From Thermalbibacter longus (GTDB taxonomy: Bacteria; Chloroflexota; Chloroflexia; Thermomicrobiales; Thermomicrobiaceae): 55,235 nucleotides of DNA. The DNA lies in the NCBI RefSeq assembly GCF_023806485.1, contig NZ_JAMSLR010000017.1, positions 1 through 55,235 on the forward strand, written 5' to 3'. The translations under genes were made by a program, and so were the position numbers. Below the pieces are notes generated by a model, which worked only from the letters and a program-made list of their open reading frames with translations, had not been told where the DNA came from and made no database searches. Positions 25,611 to 34,550 of this stretch are shown one piece after another; within the stretch, counting starts at the first letter, position 1, and the number at the start of each line of letters is the position of its first letter.

Positions 25611-26524
25611 AGCCCCTCCATCTCCCGGGCCAGCTCGCGCAGTCGCTCCAGCCGGCGCTCGAGCGATGGGTGCGTCGAGAACAGCTCCATCAAGGAGCTT
25701 CCCTTGATGGCCGGGATGATGAAGAAGGCGTTCAGCTCGGAGACTTCGCGCAGGTCGCGGTCAGGAATACGTTGCATCACCCCACTGATCTTGAGCAGCG
25801 CGGACATGAGCTGCGACGGCGCCCCGGTGATCAGAGCCGCGCCGCGGTCGGCCGCGAACTCGCGATAGCGCGAGAGGGCCAGGACGAGAAGGTGACTGAC
25901 GAAATAGACAGCCAGTGAAACGAAGAAGACGAGCAGGAGAGCGGAGCCTCCTCCCTCTCTCCGGTCACGCCGCGTGCTCCACGAACCACTCCACGAGAGC
26001 ATACGGACAATGAGCTGGGCCACCACAGCGAAGAAGCTGGCGATGGTCATCACCATCACGTCGCGGTTGCGGACGTGGGCAATCTCGTGGGCGAGTACTG
26101 CCTCGACCTCGCGCGGCTCCAGCGTGTCCAGCAGCCCGGTCGTCACAGCCACCACCGCCGCGCGTGGACTTCGTCCAGTCGCAAACGCGTTGGGAACAGG
26201 AGTGTCGACGATGGCCACCTTCGGCTTCGGCACATCGGCCAGCGCCGCCAGCCGCTCGACCATCGCGTGGAGATCCGGAGCCTGCCGCGGATCGACAACC
26301 CGGGCACCGACGCTCAAGAGCGCGATCTTGTCGGAAAAGAAATACTGGAAGCCGGCCATGATCGCCGCGATGATCAGGATCGTAACGGTGTCGAACCCCG
26401 ACGAGATGAGCACCGCCATGAACGCTAGGTAGACGAGCGCCAGAAGCCCCATGACGAAGAGCATCCGGGCGGCTAAGCCAGGGTCGGCACTCCACTTGAC
26501 TACTCGGCGCATCGAGTACGCCAT
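25607..26524 (-). CDS. htpX: HtpX-like membrane zinc metalloprotease
   Basis: This 305-residue M48B protease has four hydrophobic segments, two near the N-terminus (22-60) and two around 155-215. The zinc motif HEIAH (146-150) supplies two histidines and the catalytic glutamate; the third ligand is the glutamate of YREFAADRGA. It degrades misfolded membrane proteins. The ATG at 26524 is preferred over the GTG/ATG starts further up because TAGGAG precedes it and it gives the family N-terminus. It is followed by coupled pspAB. A TATAAT box lies 38 bp upstream. Confidence 0.92.
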   Translation of the reverse strand: MAYSMRRVVKWSADPGLAARMLFVMGLLALVYLAFMAVLISSGFDTVTILIIAAIMAGFQYFFSDKIALLSVGARVVDPRQAPDLHAMVERLAALADVPKPKVAIVDTPVPNAFATGRSPRAAVVAVTTGLLDTLEPREVEAVLAHEIAHVRNRDVMVMTIASFFAVVAQLIVRMLSWSGSWSTRRDRREGGGSALLLVFFVSLAVYFVSHLLVLALSRYREFAADRGAALITGAPSQLMSALLKISGVMQRIPDRDLREVSELNAFFIIPAIKGSSLMELFSTHPSLERRLERLRELAREMEGL

Positions 26525-26561
26525 CGTTCCAGCTCCTATGCGGCGTCGATTCACCGTTGCG

Positions 26562-26589
26562 ATTATACTCTCGTCAACAACCTGTTTCC
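26562..26589 (-). promoter_or_regulatory. Putative htpX-pspAB promoter, possibly ECF-type
   Basis: On the minus strand a TATAAT (26562-26567) is preceded after 16 bases by GGAAAC (26584-26589). The -10 is canonical, but the -35 looks like the GGAAC box used by ECF sigma factors. A leader of about 30 nt would result. The sigma class is a guess. Confidence 0.4.
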
Positions 26590-26782
26590 GTGAGCAATGA
26601 GGGGTGTTCGTGCCGTTCCGGACCGTTGGAACAAGGCTCGCGAAATTGCGTCAGGGCCTCTTCGTTTACCCGCTGGTGATCGCCTCGTTCACCGTTCTCA
26701 CACCTGCTGGCAGGCCGCCCCTGCCCGCTACGAGATACGAGCTGGCAACGGCGGACACCGATCGTGCGAGCTCGAACCGGCG

Positions 26783-28467
26783 ATGGTGACACCACGGATC
26801 TTCTTTCCGCGAGACTTCTTGCACCACCGTCGCCGGGTCGCCGAAATCGTCGCCGTCCTGTCGCGGCATGGCCTGGGCTGGCTCCTCGACCAGCTCGGCT
26901 TCGGCACTCTGGCTGTTCGCGAGCGTGGTCGCCTGCGCGCGCCGCGGCTCGATCATCGAGCGAGCGGAGCGGTTCACCTGCGCATGGCCCTGGAAGAGCT
27001 CGGCCCGACCTTCATCAAGATCGGGCAAGTGCTCTCGACTCGGGAGGATCTGCTTCCTGCCGAGTACATCTCGGAGCTCGCCAGGCTCCGAGACCGCGTG
27101 CCGCCAGTGCCTACCGAGGCGGTGGTTCAAGAGATCGAGCGTACCTTCGGCCGGCCGCTGGCCGATCTCTTCTGCGAGTTCGATCCCGAGCCGCTGGCGT
27201 CAGCCTCGATCGGGCAAGTGCATGCGGCCAGGCTCCGGATCGGCACCACCGTCGTAGTCAAGGTCCGCAAGCCTGGAATCGCGGAGGCGATCGAAGAAGA
27301 CCTCGCAATCCTTGCTCAACTCGCGCGAGTCGCGCAGCGGCGCGCCCCGCTGGCCGAGTATTACGATCTGGTCGGGCTGGTCGACGAGTTTGCCTGGACA
27401 ATCAGGGCCGAGCTCGATTACCGGCGGGAAGGACGCAACGCCGACAAGCTGCGGGAGCAGTTCAGCGGGAACCCCGATATCGTCATCCCCCGCGTGATCT
27501 GGGAGCGAACGGCCGAGTCGGTGCTTACGCTCAAGCGCATCGACGGCATTCCGATCGATGACGTCGCTGCGCTGGATCGCGCCGGGATCGATCGCCCGGC
27601 CCTCGCCCAGCGGGCAGCCCGCGTCGTGCTCGACGCGATCCTGTTGCACGGTTTCTTTCACGCCGATCCGCACCCCGGCAACTTCGCGGTACTCCCCGAC
27701 GGTCGGATCGTCGCCTACGACTTCGGCATGGTGGGGCGACTCGACTCGCACACCCGCGACAGCCTTCTGGAGGCTCTGGTCGGCGTGATCCGCCAGGAGC
27801 CCGACCGCGTCATCGATGCCCTGATCAGGCTGAATATCATCCGCCATGAATCCGAGCGGGCTGGCCTGCGCCGCGATCTCCAGCACCTCATCGACCGTTA
27901 CTACGGGATGGCGCTCGGAGAGTACCGCCTGCACGAGGTCGTCGGTGACCTGCTTACGATCATGCGTCGCCGGCGTCTGGTGCTGCCCACCGAGCTGATG
28001 CTCGTGCTCAAGACGCTGATGATGCACGAGGGCGTCGGGCGACACCTGAACCGAACTTTCAGCCCTTCTCCGTCGCCGAGCCATACGTCCGGCGCATCCT
28101 GCTCGAGCGATATCTGCCTCAGAACTGGCTCCCCAGGATCACCGAGACGGCCGACGACAGCATCCGCCTGCTCACCGAGCTACCCCGGCGCCTCGACCGG
28201 CTGCTCCGCCAGCTCGAGCACTCGGACATCGAGGTGACGATGCATATCGCTGAAGCCCAACAGCTTATCCAGCGACTGAGCGCGATGATCAACCGGCTGA
28301 TCATCGCGATCCTTGTCGCAGCCGGTCTGATCAGCCTGGGCCTGCTGCTCTCGGTCTGGCACCCAGATTGGCTGCTCGCTTGGCTGGGGCCGTTGATGGG
28401 CCTCGGAGTCGTGTTGCTCCTGCTGACGAGTTTCCTGCTTGCCTGGCGTGTTCTACGCGGCCGGTGA
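26783..28467 (+). pseudogene. UbiB/AarF (ABC1) family kinase-like gene split by a one-base deletion
   Basis: The frame starting near 26783 encodes an ABC1/UbiB protein. It has the KxGQ motif (FIKIGQVLSTREDLLPAEY), the Ala-loop (PLASASIGQVHAARL), the ATP lysine (VVVKVRKPG), HADPHPGNF and DFGMVG. After MMHEGVGRHLN the frame runs into a low-complexity Ser/Pro/Thr tail. If one C is restored near 28051, the reading continues as NFQPFSVAEPYVRRIL through to two C-terminal TM helices ending WRVLRGR at 28467, exactly the family layout. A missing base, by mutation or sequencing error, is the simplest explanation. The start is uncertain because no ribosome-binding site is visible before 26783. Confidence 0.85.
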
Positions 28468-28480
28468 TCGGCGGCACCAC

Positions 28481-28504
28481 GGGGAAGCCATTGACGCTTC
28501 TCCC
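28481..28504. terminator. Possible bidirectional terminator between convergent genes
   Basis: GGGGAAGC (28481-28488) can pair with GCTTCTCCC (28496-28504) with one bulged base and a 7-nt loop, in the 45-bp gap between the convergent UbiB-like and DksA-like genes. No T-run is present. Confidence 0.4.
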
Positions 28505-28512
28505 GCGTCGGC

Positions 28513-28908
28513 TCAGCGGCGGCGCTGGCCCTGGGTGGCCTCGAATCGCTCCTGGTCGCGGATACAGCGCTCGGCCCAGGGAATCGCTTCCAGCCGCTCC
28601 GGCTCGATCGGCTGCCCGCACTCGACGCAGATCCCGTAGGTACCGCTGTCCATTCGCTTGAGCGCAGCATCGACCCGGCTGAGCTCATCCTCGAGCGCCA
28701 GCATGAGGGTGGCGTCGACCTCGGCGGAGAAGAGATCCGACGCCTCGTCAGCAGGATGAGTGGCCACCGTGCCCTCGTCTTCCTGATATTGAGACTCTGC
28801 CGAGAGCGAGGACTGTGCCGCGGCGAGCTGCCGTTGGAGATCCATCCTGTGCGCAAGCAGCCGCTCCCGCATCGTCTCCAGCCACGCGGGGTCAAATACC
28901 GTGGACAC
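28513..28908 (-). CDS. DksA/TraR-like protein with an incomplete zinc finger
   Basis: This 131-residue protein has a helical N-terminal half (LETMRERLLAHRMDLQRQLAAA), an acidic middle and the C-terminal finger region TYGICVECGQPIEPERLEAIPWAERC. The family binds RNA polymerase through the secondary channel or serves as a general stress factor. A normal finger is CxxC-x17-CxxC; here the last pair reads CIRD, so one cysteine is missing. The GTG at 28908 has GGGAGGG upstream. It stands alone, convergent with the UbiB-like gene. Confidence 0.82.
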   Translation of the reverse strand: MSTVFDPAWLETMRERLLAHRMDLQRQLAAAQSSLSAESQYQEDEGTVATHPADEASDLFSAEVDATLMLALEDELSRVDAALKRMDSGTYGICVECGQPIEPERLEAIPWAERCIRDQERFEATQGQRRR

Positions 28909-29038
28909 GCCTACCCTCCCTCGCGTTGTGCCCACACCTCGGCACGTCGTCCTGATCATGAACCCCTCCCCAGGCCACTGATGACCAAGCGTGAGCTACT
29001 CCTACCGCATCTCACACCCCGTGCATCGCGCAACGGCG

Positions 29039-30283
29039 CTACAGACCGAGGAGTTCGCATATGAACGCCAGCTCATCCTCGATCATTCGCGTGATCAGGA
29101 AAAGACGACGAACATGCTCCTTGCCTTCACGCGCGAGCTTGCGCGCCTTCTCCCGATGCTGCAGGATATCCCGTACGCGTTCGACGAACCCTTGCTCGTC
29201 CTCTGGGTCGACCAACAACGAGCTCGCTGATTCGACGACCTGCAGCACGATCCCCCCGGTCCGTCCGGCGACGATGGGCGTCTCTTTCCACAGTGTCTCG
29301 CTTACTACGAGCCCGAACCCCTCACGAATCGATTTCTGGATCGCCACGTCGGCGCAGTGCTGGAAAGCATTCACCTCCACGCTGCTGATCCCGGTGAGGT
29401 TGCTCCCGACGTGAATGTCCGGGTCATCGCTCGCTTCTGCCCGTATCCGCTCGTAGAGGTGCCATCCCTCTGGGTCATCGTGTGCCATCGACCCCAGTAG
29501 AGCGAGTTGCAAGCCGGGCACGGCTTGGCGTACCGCCCGGTACACGCGCAAGACCCCCAGCGGATCCTTCCAGGGATCGAACCGCGATACTTGCAGGAGT
29601 AACGGACGACTCCGATCCACGCCGTGCCAGGCCACAATCCGCTCGCATACGTCGGCCGGCAGGCCAATATTCTTGGGGCTGAGTGGGTCAATGCCGGGCG
29701 GGATGATCCGAAGCCGTTCGCGCCGTAACGAGGGCAAGACGAACGACTCCATCGTGAAGATGAACGCATCATACGGCTGCAGAAAGGGGCTGAGAAAGTC
29801 GGCGACTTCAGGGTTAGGCTGCGACGTATCGATGTGGCATCGCCAAATCCAGCGCCCCTGAGCGTTCGCCAGGAAGTGCCTGATGGCTGCAGGCTGCGGA
29901 TCGTGCACGATGTACACGTCGTAGTCGCCTTCCAGGCGACCGGCGTTCGCGGCGCTGTTGTGCAGGTAGATCTCCTGCGCCTCATGGGCGAGCGTGTAGC
30001 GCCCGCCTTGGAGGGCGTTGTGAATTCCCTTCGTCACCTCGAAGAATCGCGTATCGCCGGCGATCACTAGCCAGTCTACGTGCAGGCCGAGCCCTAGAAG
30101 CAGGGCTACCTCCGACCGCAGGAGCTCCGAGACGCCTCCTCCGTACGGGGTTGCGTTGATGTGGACCATCCGCGCGCCGCGCAGGCGAGACGAGAGCTCG
30201 CTCAATCGGGTGATGCTCTCTTCGCCGATGAGCGGCCGGTAGGGTTCCAGCGGCATCGGCGTGAGATCGACACGGTGCAGCAT
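29039..30283 (-). CDS. treT: Trehalose synthase (TreT-type GT4 glycosyltransferase)
   Basis: This 414-residue GT-B-fold retaining glycosyltransferase resembles TreT, which makes trehalose from NDP-glucose and glucose. Key stretches are MVHINATPYGGGVSELLRS near the N-terminus, IVHDPQPAA, RCHIDTSQPNPEV and PPGIDPLSPKN. The donor-site region follows (SIREGFGLVVSETLWKETPI) with the E-x7-E signature and GRTGGI. The ATG at 30283 has GGGGAG upstream. It lies 45 nt after the nicotinate phosphoribosyltransferase gene on the same strand. Trehalose is a common compatible solute in thermophiles, which fits the habitat inferred here. Confidence 0.85.
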   Translation of the reverse strand: MLHRVDLTPMPLEPYRPLIGEESITRLSELSSRLRGARMVHINATPYGGGVSELLRSEVALLLGLGLHVDWLVIAGDTRFFEVTKGIHNALQGGRYTLAHEAQEIYLHNSAANAGRLEGDYDVYIVHDPQPAAIRHFLANAQGRWIWRCHIDTSQPNPEVADFLSPFLQPYDAFIFTMESFVLPSLRRERLRIIPPGIDPLSPKNIGLPADVCERIVAWHGVDRSRPLLLQVSRFDPWKDPLGVLRVYRAVRQAVPGLQLALLGSMAHDDPEGWHLYERIRAEASDDPDIHVGSNLTGISSVEVNAFQHCADVAIQKSIREGFGLVVSETLWKETPIVAGRTGGIVLQVVESASSLLVDPEDEQGFVERVRDILQHREKARKLAREGKEHVRRLFLITRMIEDELAFICELLGL

Positions 30284-30328
30284 CTGCTCGCTCCCCTCGT
30301 TGCACGAGCGGGACACCCGCTGCCCGGA

Positions 30329-31693
30329 TCAGAGCCCCTCGCGCGCCCGGATCGCAGCGACGGCTGCCTGCTGGCGTGCCTGTAGGACAGGGCTGAGTCG
30401 TACGGGATACGGCTCGACGCGATCGATGCGCCGGAGCGACTCCGGGAGTCGCTCCATACTGGCGAGATGTTCCGCCCGCAGCTCCTCCACCGAGGGCAGG
30501 TCGACTAACCGTCCTGCGCGCATAACCGGCTGCAGGAGCGGCTGCCAGCCTGGACCCGGCGACGGCTCGTCGCGCGCGGCGATCAGATCTTGATCGAAAC
30601 GACCATCTGCCCCGAGGTGGCGCCACACCTGCTTCGGCCCGACCAGCGTCTGCTTGCCCGTGCTGAGCTTTAGTGCCGGTCGTCCGTCGTATTCGACGAG
30701 CTTGTAGGCCATGTCCACGAGCGGCGCGTCCTCCGAGGTGCCGAGCCGCGATCCGACGCCGTAACCATCGATCGGCGCGCCAGCCGCCGTCAACGCTGCC
30801 AGCTCGAATTCATCGAGTCCACCGCTTGCGAAGATCTGGATATCCGGGAATCCCGCCTCGTCGAGAATTCGTCGTACCTGTTTGCTCAACTCTGCCAGGT
30901 CGCCGCTGTCCAGGCGCACAGCGCGCACTCGCCGACCCTCAGCTCGCAGCTCCCTCGCTACCTGCACCGCGTGCTGCGCGCCGCGAAGCGTGTCGTAGGT
31001 GTCGATCAGCAGCACTGGATCACCCGGGTAGGTGCGAGCGAACGCGCGGAAGGCCTCCAGCTCCGAGGGAAAGGCTTCGATGAACGAGTGGGCGACCGTG
31101 CCCGTCACCGGGATCCCGTAGCGCTCTCCTGCCAGCACATTGCTGGTGGACGCGAAGCCGGCGAGATAGGCGGCCCGGGCAGCGGCCAATCCGGCATCGA
31201 AACTCGGCGTTCGACGCAGGCCGAAGTCGACGAGCACCTTTCCTGGCGCGGCCAGGCGACAACGGGCAGCCTTGGTCGCCACTAGACTGGGATAGTGGAT
31301 CGCGTTGATAATCAGCGTCTCGATGAGCTGCGCTTCCAGGATCGGCGCCTCGACCTCCAGCACCGGCTCCTCAGGAAAGAGGACCGTGCCTTCTCGAACC
31401 GCCCAGATATCCCCGGTGAACCGGAAAGACGCCAGGCTGTCGACGAAGTCGCGCGGCAACACCGGGAGGGAGCGCAAGTAGTCCAGCGCTTGGTCGTCGA
31501 AGTGGAGCTGCTCGAGATACCGAAGCGCCTCCGTAATGCCAGCCACGACCAGGAAGCTGCGGCGAGGTGGCAGCTTGCGAACGTACAAGCTGAATATCGC
31601 CTTGCCCCGCATCCCTAGCGCGTGGTAGCTCGCAGCCATCGTCAGCTCGTAGAGGTCAGTCGAAAGAGCAACCTGGTGCACTGTCGCGACCAT
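30329..31693 (-). CDS. pncB: Nicotinate phosphoribosyltransferase
   Basis: This 454-residue enzyme joins nicotinate and PRPP, at the expense of ATP, to nicotinate mononucleotide in NAD salvage. Family features are the start STDLYELTMAASYHALGM, DFGLRRTPSFDAG, the loop GTVAHSFIEAFPSE, LLIDTYDTLRGA, VRLDSGDLAELS and the phosphate-binding FASGGLDEFE...IDGYGVGSRLGTS. Length and motifs are complete. The ATG at 31693 has a GGGAGAGAG upstream. It is followed by treT with a short gap. Its 14-kb distance from the enamidase-like gene argues against a shared role in nicotinate degradation. Confidence 0.94.
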   Translation of the reverse strand: MVATVHQVALSTDLYELTMAASYHALGMRGKAIFSLYVRKLPPRRSFLVVAGITEALRYLEQLHFDDQALDYLRSLPVLPRDFVDSLASFRFTGDIWAVREGTVLFPEEPVLEVEAPILEAQLIETLIINAIHYPSLVATKAARCRLAAPGKVLVDFGLRRTPSFDAGLAAARAAYLAGFASTSNVLAGERYGIPVTGTVAHSFIEAFPSELEAFRAFARTYPGDPVLLIDTYDTLRGAQHAVQVARELRAEGRRVRAVRLDSGDLAELSKQVRRILDEAGFPDIQIFASGGLDEFELAALTAAGAPIDGYGVGSRLGTSEDAPLVDMAYKLVEYDGRPALKLSTGKQTLVGPKQVWRHLGADGRFDQDLIAARDEPSPGPGWQPLLQPVMRAGRLVDLPSVEELRAEHLASMERLPESLRRIDRVEPYPVRLSPVLQARQQAAVAAIRAREGL

Positions 31694-31733
31694 GCGAGGG
31701 GACTCTCTCCCTGTTCACTTCGCGTTGCCGGTC

Positions 31734-32465
31734 CTAGCCGGCCTCGGAGAACTGCATTTCGCGCAGCGCTTCGGCCAGGAAGGCCCGGCTAATCTCAACG
31801 ATCGAGCGCACCTGTTCAACCGGTATGCCCTCGGCCTCGGCTACCATGTCTTCGTTCCAGCCATCGACGGTTCGCATCAGGAACACCTCGCGCCAGAGCT
31901 CCGGGAGGCGGTCGAGCGCCTGCTCCAGTAGCGCCTGCGCCTCTTGCGTCAAGAGCAAGTCTTCCGGGAGCTCCGCGTGCGGGTCCGCCAGAATATCGAT
32001 CAGCCGGACTACCTGGTCGGGCCAGTCTTCGCCGAGGGTCGCCACCGGCTCTTCGAGCGAACGCTCGTGCTCGATTCGCCGGCGCTCAGCGTCGATCGAG
32101 GTACGAATGACCCGCCGGGCGAGGCGGCGGAGCCAGCGAAACAGTCCTTGCCGAGGCGCCTCGTGGGCGTGCTGTAGCGCCCGCACGAACACGGTGTCGA
32201 CGAGCTCATCCTCGCTGAGCGCATCCGGCGGGACCGCACCGAGCGCGACCCAACGCCCCAGTTCACGCCGGACGAAGCGCCGCAGCGGGCGGACGTGCTC
32301 GACCAGACGAGCGGCGAATGCCTTTCGCTGGTCTGCCACGCTCACATTGTCCGGGGACTGCTCGCCTCTCACGATCTCCGCCTCGATCTGCGCGTGCAAG
32401 CGTTCAAGCAGGCGCTGCCTCACCTGGCGCTCTTGGTGATCGGCATCTCGGCTCTCGACCGGCAC
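31734..32465 (-). CDS. Atypical sigma-70/ECF-like protein
   Basis: This 243-residue protein has a region resembling sigma region 2 (EDELVDTVFVRALQHAHEAPRQ then FRWLRRLARRVIRTSIDAERRR) and a helix-turn-helix like region 4 (LDRLPELWREVFLMRTVDGW then EDMVAEAEGIPVEQVRSIVE). The 60-residue N-terminal extension and long charged linker are unusual. The GTG at 32465 has AAGGAGG upstream. It lies 95 nt after the HPF-like gene on the same strand, suggesting an operon that couples ribosome hibernation with a transcription response. Whether it really works as a sigma factor is not certain. Confidence 0.7.
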   Translation of the reverse strand: MPVESRDADHQERQVRQRLLERLHAQIEAEIVRGEQSPDNVSVADQRKAFAARLVEHVRPLRRFVRRELGRWVALGAVPPDALSEDELVDTVFVRALQHAHEAPRQGLFRWLRRLARRVIRTSIDAERRRIEHERSLEEPVATLGEDWPDQVVRLIDILADPHAELPEDLLLTQEAQALLEQALDRLPELWREVFLMRTVDGWNEDMVAEAEGIPVEQVRSIVEISRAFLAEALREMQFSEAG

Positions 32466-32560
32466 CTCCCATCCTCCTTACCGCGCGAGTCCGGTCACCG
32501 TTCGTTGCATCATACCGAACGGAAGCTGCTTGCGGCGAAAAGCACCGAACCGGTGCGAGC

Positions 32561-32932
32561 TCAACTGCCTTCCTCCGGCGGCACAGGCGGCTTGACTGTG
32601 CCCGGATGCTGGCGTGCGCGACGGATCGCGTCTTCGCGATGGAGCTTGGAGAGATGCCGTTCGATCGCATCGTAGAGGTCGCTGAAGGCATCACGAAGTG
32701 CTTGGGCCGGGTTTTGACCCGCACCCCGCGCGACCAGATCTCGATCGGGAACTCGGAGGAGGAGCCGAGCAGTGTAGGAGTCACTCCGCTGGTGATGCTC
32801 GATGGTGATGTCGAGCTGGGGCAGGTCAGCGGGCAGTCCCGACAGCCGCCGCTCGAGTACGCGGATCTCTCGCTCGACGACATGCCGAACCTTCTCGGGA
32901 TCAACACCCAGATCGTGGTACCGGAACTGCAT
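32561..32932 (-). CDS. HPF/RaiA-type ribosome-associated factor
   Basis: This 123-residue protein has the S30AE beta-alpha-beta-beta-beta-alpha pattern: YHDLGVDPEKVRHVVEREIRVLERRL, QLDITIEHHQRSDSYTARLLLRVPD and a final helix DAFSDLYDAIERHLSKLHRED. The family binds the 30S decoding region and silences ribosomes in stress or stationary phase. It lacks the long C-terminal dimerisation domain of long HPF. The ATG at 32932 has AGGGAGGG five nt upstream. The sigma-like gene follows, and Hsp20 is divergent 202 bp away. Confidence 0.75.
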   Translation of the reverse strand: MQFRYHDLGVDPEKVRHVVEREIRVLERRLSGLPADLPQLDITIEHHQRSDSYTARLLLRVPDRDLVARGAGQNPAQALRDAFSDLYDAIERHLSKLHREDAIRRARQHPGTVKPPVPPEEGS

Positions 32933-33043
32933 GCATCCCTCCCTGTCTGTCGTACCCGGAGGATCCCATCATTCACGCTGGCTTCGTCCGCATGTCCCAG
33001 ATCGCCGTTTCAGGATAGCACGAGGCAGCGGAGAAGGCTCGTC

Positions 33044-33072
33044 TTGGCGCTCGATGTTCTGTCCAGTACACT
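33044..33072 (+). promoter_or_regulatory. Candidate promoter of hsp20
   Basis: TTGGCG (33044-33049) and TACACT (33067-33072) are spaced by 17 bases and lie 62 bp before the hsp20 start. Matches are partial. No CIRCE-type repeat was seen in this intergenic region. Confidence 0.4.
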
Positions 33073-33134
33073 GCGGTCACGTACACTTCGCTATGTGGAG
33101 GATAGACGCTACTACGATCTGAAAGGAGGCCACA

Positions 33135-33563
33135 ATGAGCATCACGAGCTGGTCCCCTCTGCGTGAACTGGAGACGCTGCGGGAGCGCCTCGACCGGCTG
33201 GTCTCTGAGCTCACCGGCCGCGAGGGCGGCGCATTGGGTATTCCGCTCGACATTCAGGAGACTACCGACGCCGTGATCGTGCGAGCTTCATTGCCCGGTT
33301 ACAGGCCAGAGGATATTGCCGTCGAAATCAACCAGGGCGTGTTGACAATTCGCGGGGAGAGCCGCGAGGAGCGCGAAGAGACCGGGGCAACCTGGCATCT
33401 CAGGGAGCGGCGGGTCGGTTCGGTCTATCGCGCAGTGACCTTGCCAGCGCCTGTCCAGGAGGACGAGGCCCAGGCTTCCTTCGAGCACGGCGTGCTCGAG
33501 ATTCGTCTACCCAAGACTGCGCCGGCCCCGCAGCGGCGCATCCCTATTCAGGTACGATCCTGA
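33135..33563 (+). CDS. Small heat-shock protein, Hsp20/alpha-crystallin family
   Basis: This 142-residue holdase chaperone has the alpha-crystallin domain at about 38-130 (IPLDIQETTDAVIVRASLPG, then DIAVEINQGVLTIRGE and ASFEHGVLEIRLPK). The C-terminal IPIQV carries the I-x-I/V anchor that docks subunits in oligomers. AAAGGAGG lies 7 nt before the ATG. It is divergent from the HPF-like gene, and a long hairpin follows its stop. It prevents aggregation of heat-damaged proteins, expected in a thermophile. Confidence 0.95.
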   Translation: MSITSWSPLRELETLRERLDRLVSELTGREGGALGIPLDIQETTDAVIVRASLPGYRPEDIAVEINQGVLTIRGESREEREETGATWHLRERRVGSVYRAVTLPAPVQEDEAQASFEHGVLEIRLPKTAPAPQRRIPIQVRS

Positions 33564-33587
33564 TCACCGATCGAGAGAGTTCTGCGA

Positions 33588-33620
33588 GAGCCGGGGCACT
33601 CACCTGAGGGGCCCCGGCTC
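33588..33620 (+). terminator. Terminator-like hairpin after hsp20
   Basis: GAGCCGGGGC (33588-33597) pairs perfectly with GCCCCGGCTC (33611-33620), and inside the loop CTCA and TGAG can add four more pairs. It starts 25 nt after the stop codon. The T-run is missing, as is often the case in GC-rich genomes. Confidence 0.6.
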
Positions 33621-33797
33621 GGTCCGCATGCGCGCGGAACCTGAGGGCCCATCATTGACTGGGCTGTGAGCTGACAACATCGAGTCTCGCCCCTCTAGAG
33701 CGCCAACATTTTCGAGATGGCCGGTATACTGGCACAAGCGTGGCCCTGTGGCGTGGCCCGAGCGCGGGCCAGCGCGGACGCTCCAGGAGACGGCCGA

Positions 33798-34550
33798 ATG
33801 CCTGGTCACCGCCCCGAACGAGCGCATCGAACGACGCCCAGTCTAGGCAGCGCTGAGAAGGTCGCCCCGATCCTCGATGCCCTAGAACAGTGCTACGGAC
33901 GGCCGACAAACCAGCCACACGGCAACGTGCTCGAGGAACTCGTCGGGACGATACTCTCGCAGAACACGTCCGATCTCAATGCCGATCGTGCCTTCGACTC
34001 GCTTCGGCAGGCATTTCCGGACTGGCACCAGCTCGCGCAGGCGAGCGACGACCAGATCGTGGAAGCGATCCGCTCAGCCGGTTTGAGCCGCCAGAAGGCT
34101 CCGGCTATCCGCGCGGCAGTCGCAGCGCTGCTGGACGCCGGAGGTGCAGACCGAACTCAGTGGCTCCAGCAAGCGCCGCTGGAGGAAGCGCGCGCCTGGC
34201 TCGAGGCACTACCCGGAGTAGGGCCGAAGACCGCCTCCTGCGTGCTGCTCTTCGCGCTCGGTCGGCCGGCATTGCCGGTGGACACGCACGTCTATAGGGT
34301 CTCTCAGCGGCTGGGCCTCCTGCCTCCCGGTGTCCCGGCGGCGTCAGCGCACAAAAGTCTCGAGGCCATCGTGTCGCCCGACGATGTGTACCGGTTTCAT
34401 GTTCTCCTCATCCGGCACGGGCGCGTGGTCTGCCAGGCGCGTCGTCCGGCTTGCGAACGCTGCGTGCTGACCATCTGGTGCGACTACTACAATCGCCAGC
34501 GGCAGGGGAACGTCCCCGAGCGTGAGCGATCCGCACGGGTCGAGACATAG
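33798..34550 (+). CDS. nth: Endonuclease III-like base-excision DNA glycosylase
   Basis: This 250-residue helix-hairpin-helix glycosylase/AP lyase removes oxidised pyrimidines. The HhH and catalytic lysine are in LEALPGVGPKTASCVLL, and the catalytic aspartate follows in ALPVDTHVYRVSQRLGLLP. The [4Fe-4S] motif C-x6-C-x2-C-x5-C is intact (CQARRPACERC, ending WC). The ATG at 33798 has AGGAGA eight nt upstream; the longer frame from 33717 has no such signal. It is monocistronic or read into the next gene, 139 bp away. Confidence 0.92.
   Translation: MPGHRPERAHRTTPSLGSAEKVAPILDALEQCYGRPTNQPHGNVLEELVGTILSQNTSDLNADRAFDSLRQAFPDWHQLAQASDDQIVEAIRSAGLSRQKAPAIRAAVAALLDAGGADRTQWLQQAPLEEARAWLEALPGVGPKTASCVLLFALGRPALPVDTHVYRVSQRLGLLPPGVPAASAHKSLEAIVSPDDVYRFHVLLIRHGRVVCQARRPACERCVLTIWCDYYNRQRQGNVPERERSARVET

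Noticed and set aside
30329-31693. Nicotinate phosphoribosyltransferase as part of nicotinate degradation with the enamidase-like gene
   Set aside because: It is a salvage enzyme, lies over 20 kb away beyond other gene groups and neighbours trehalose synthesis.
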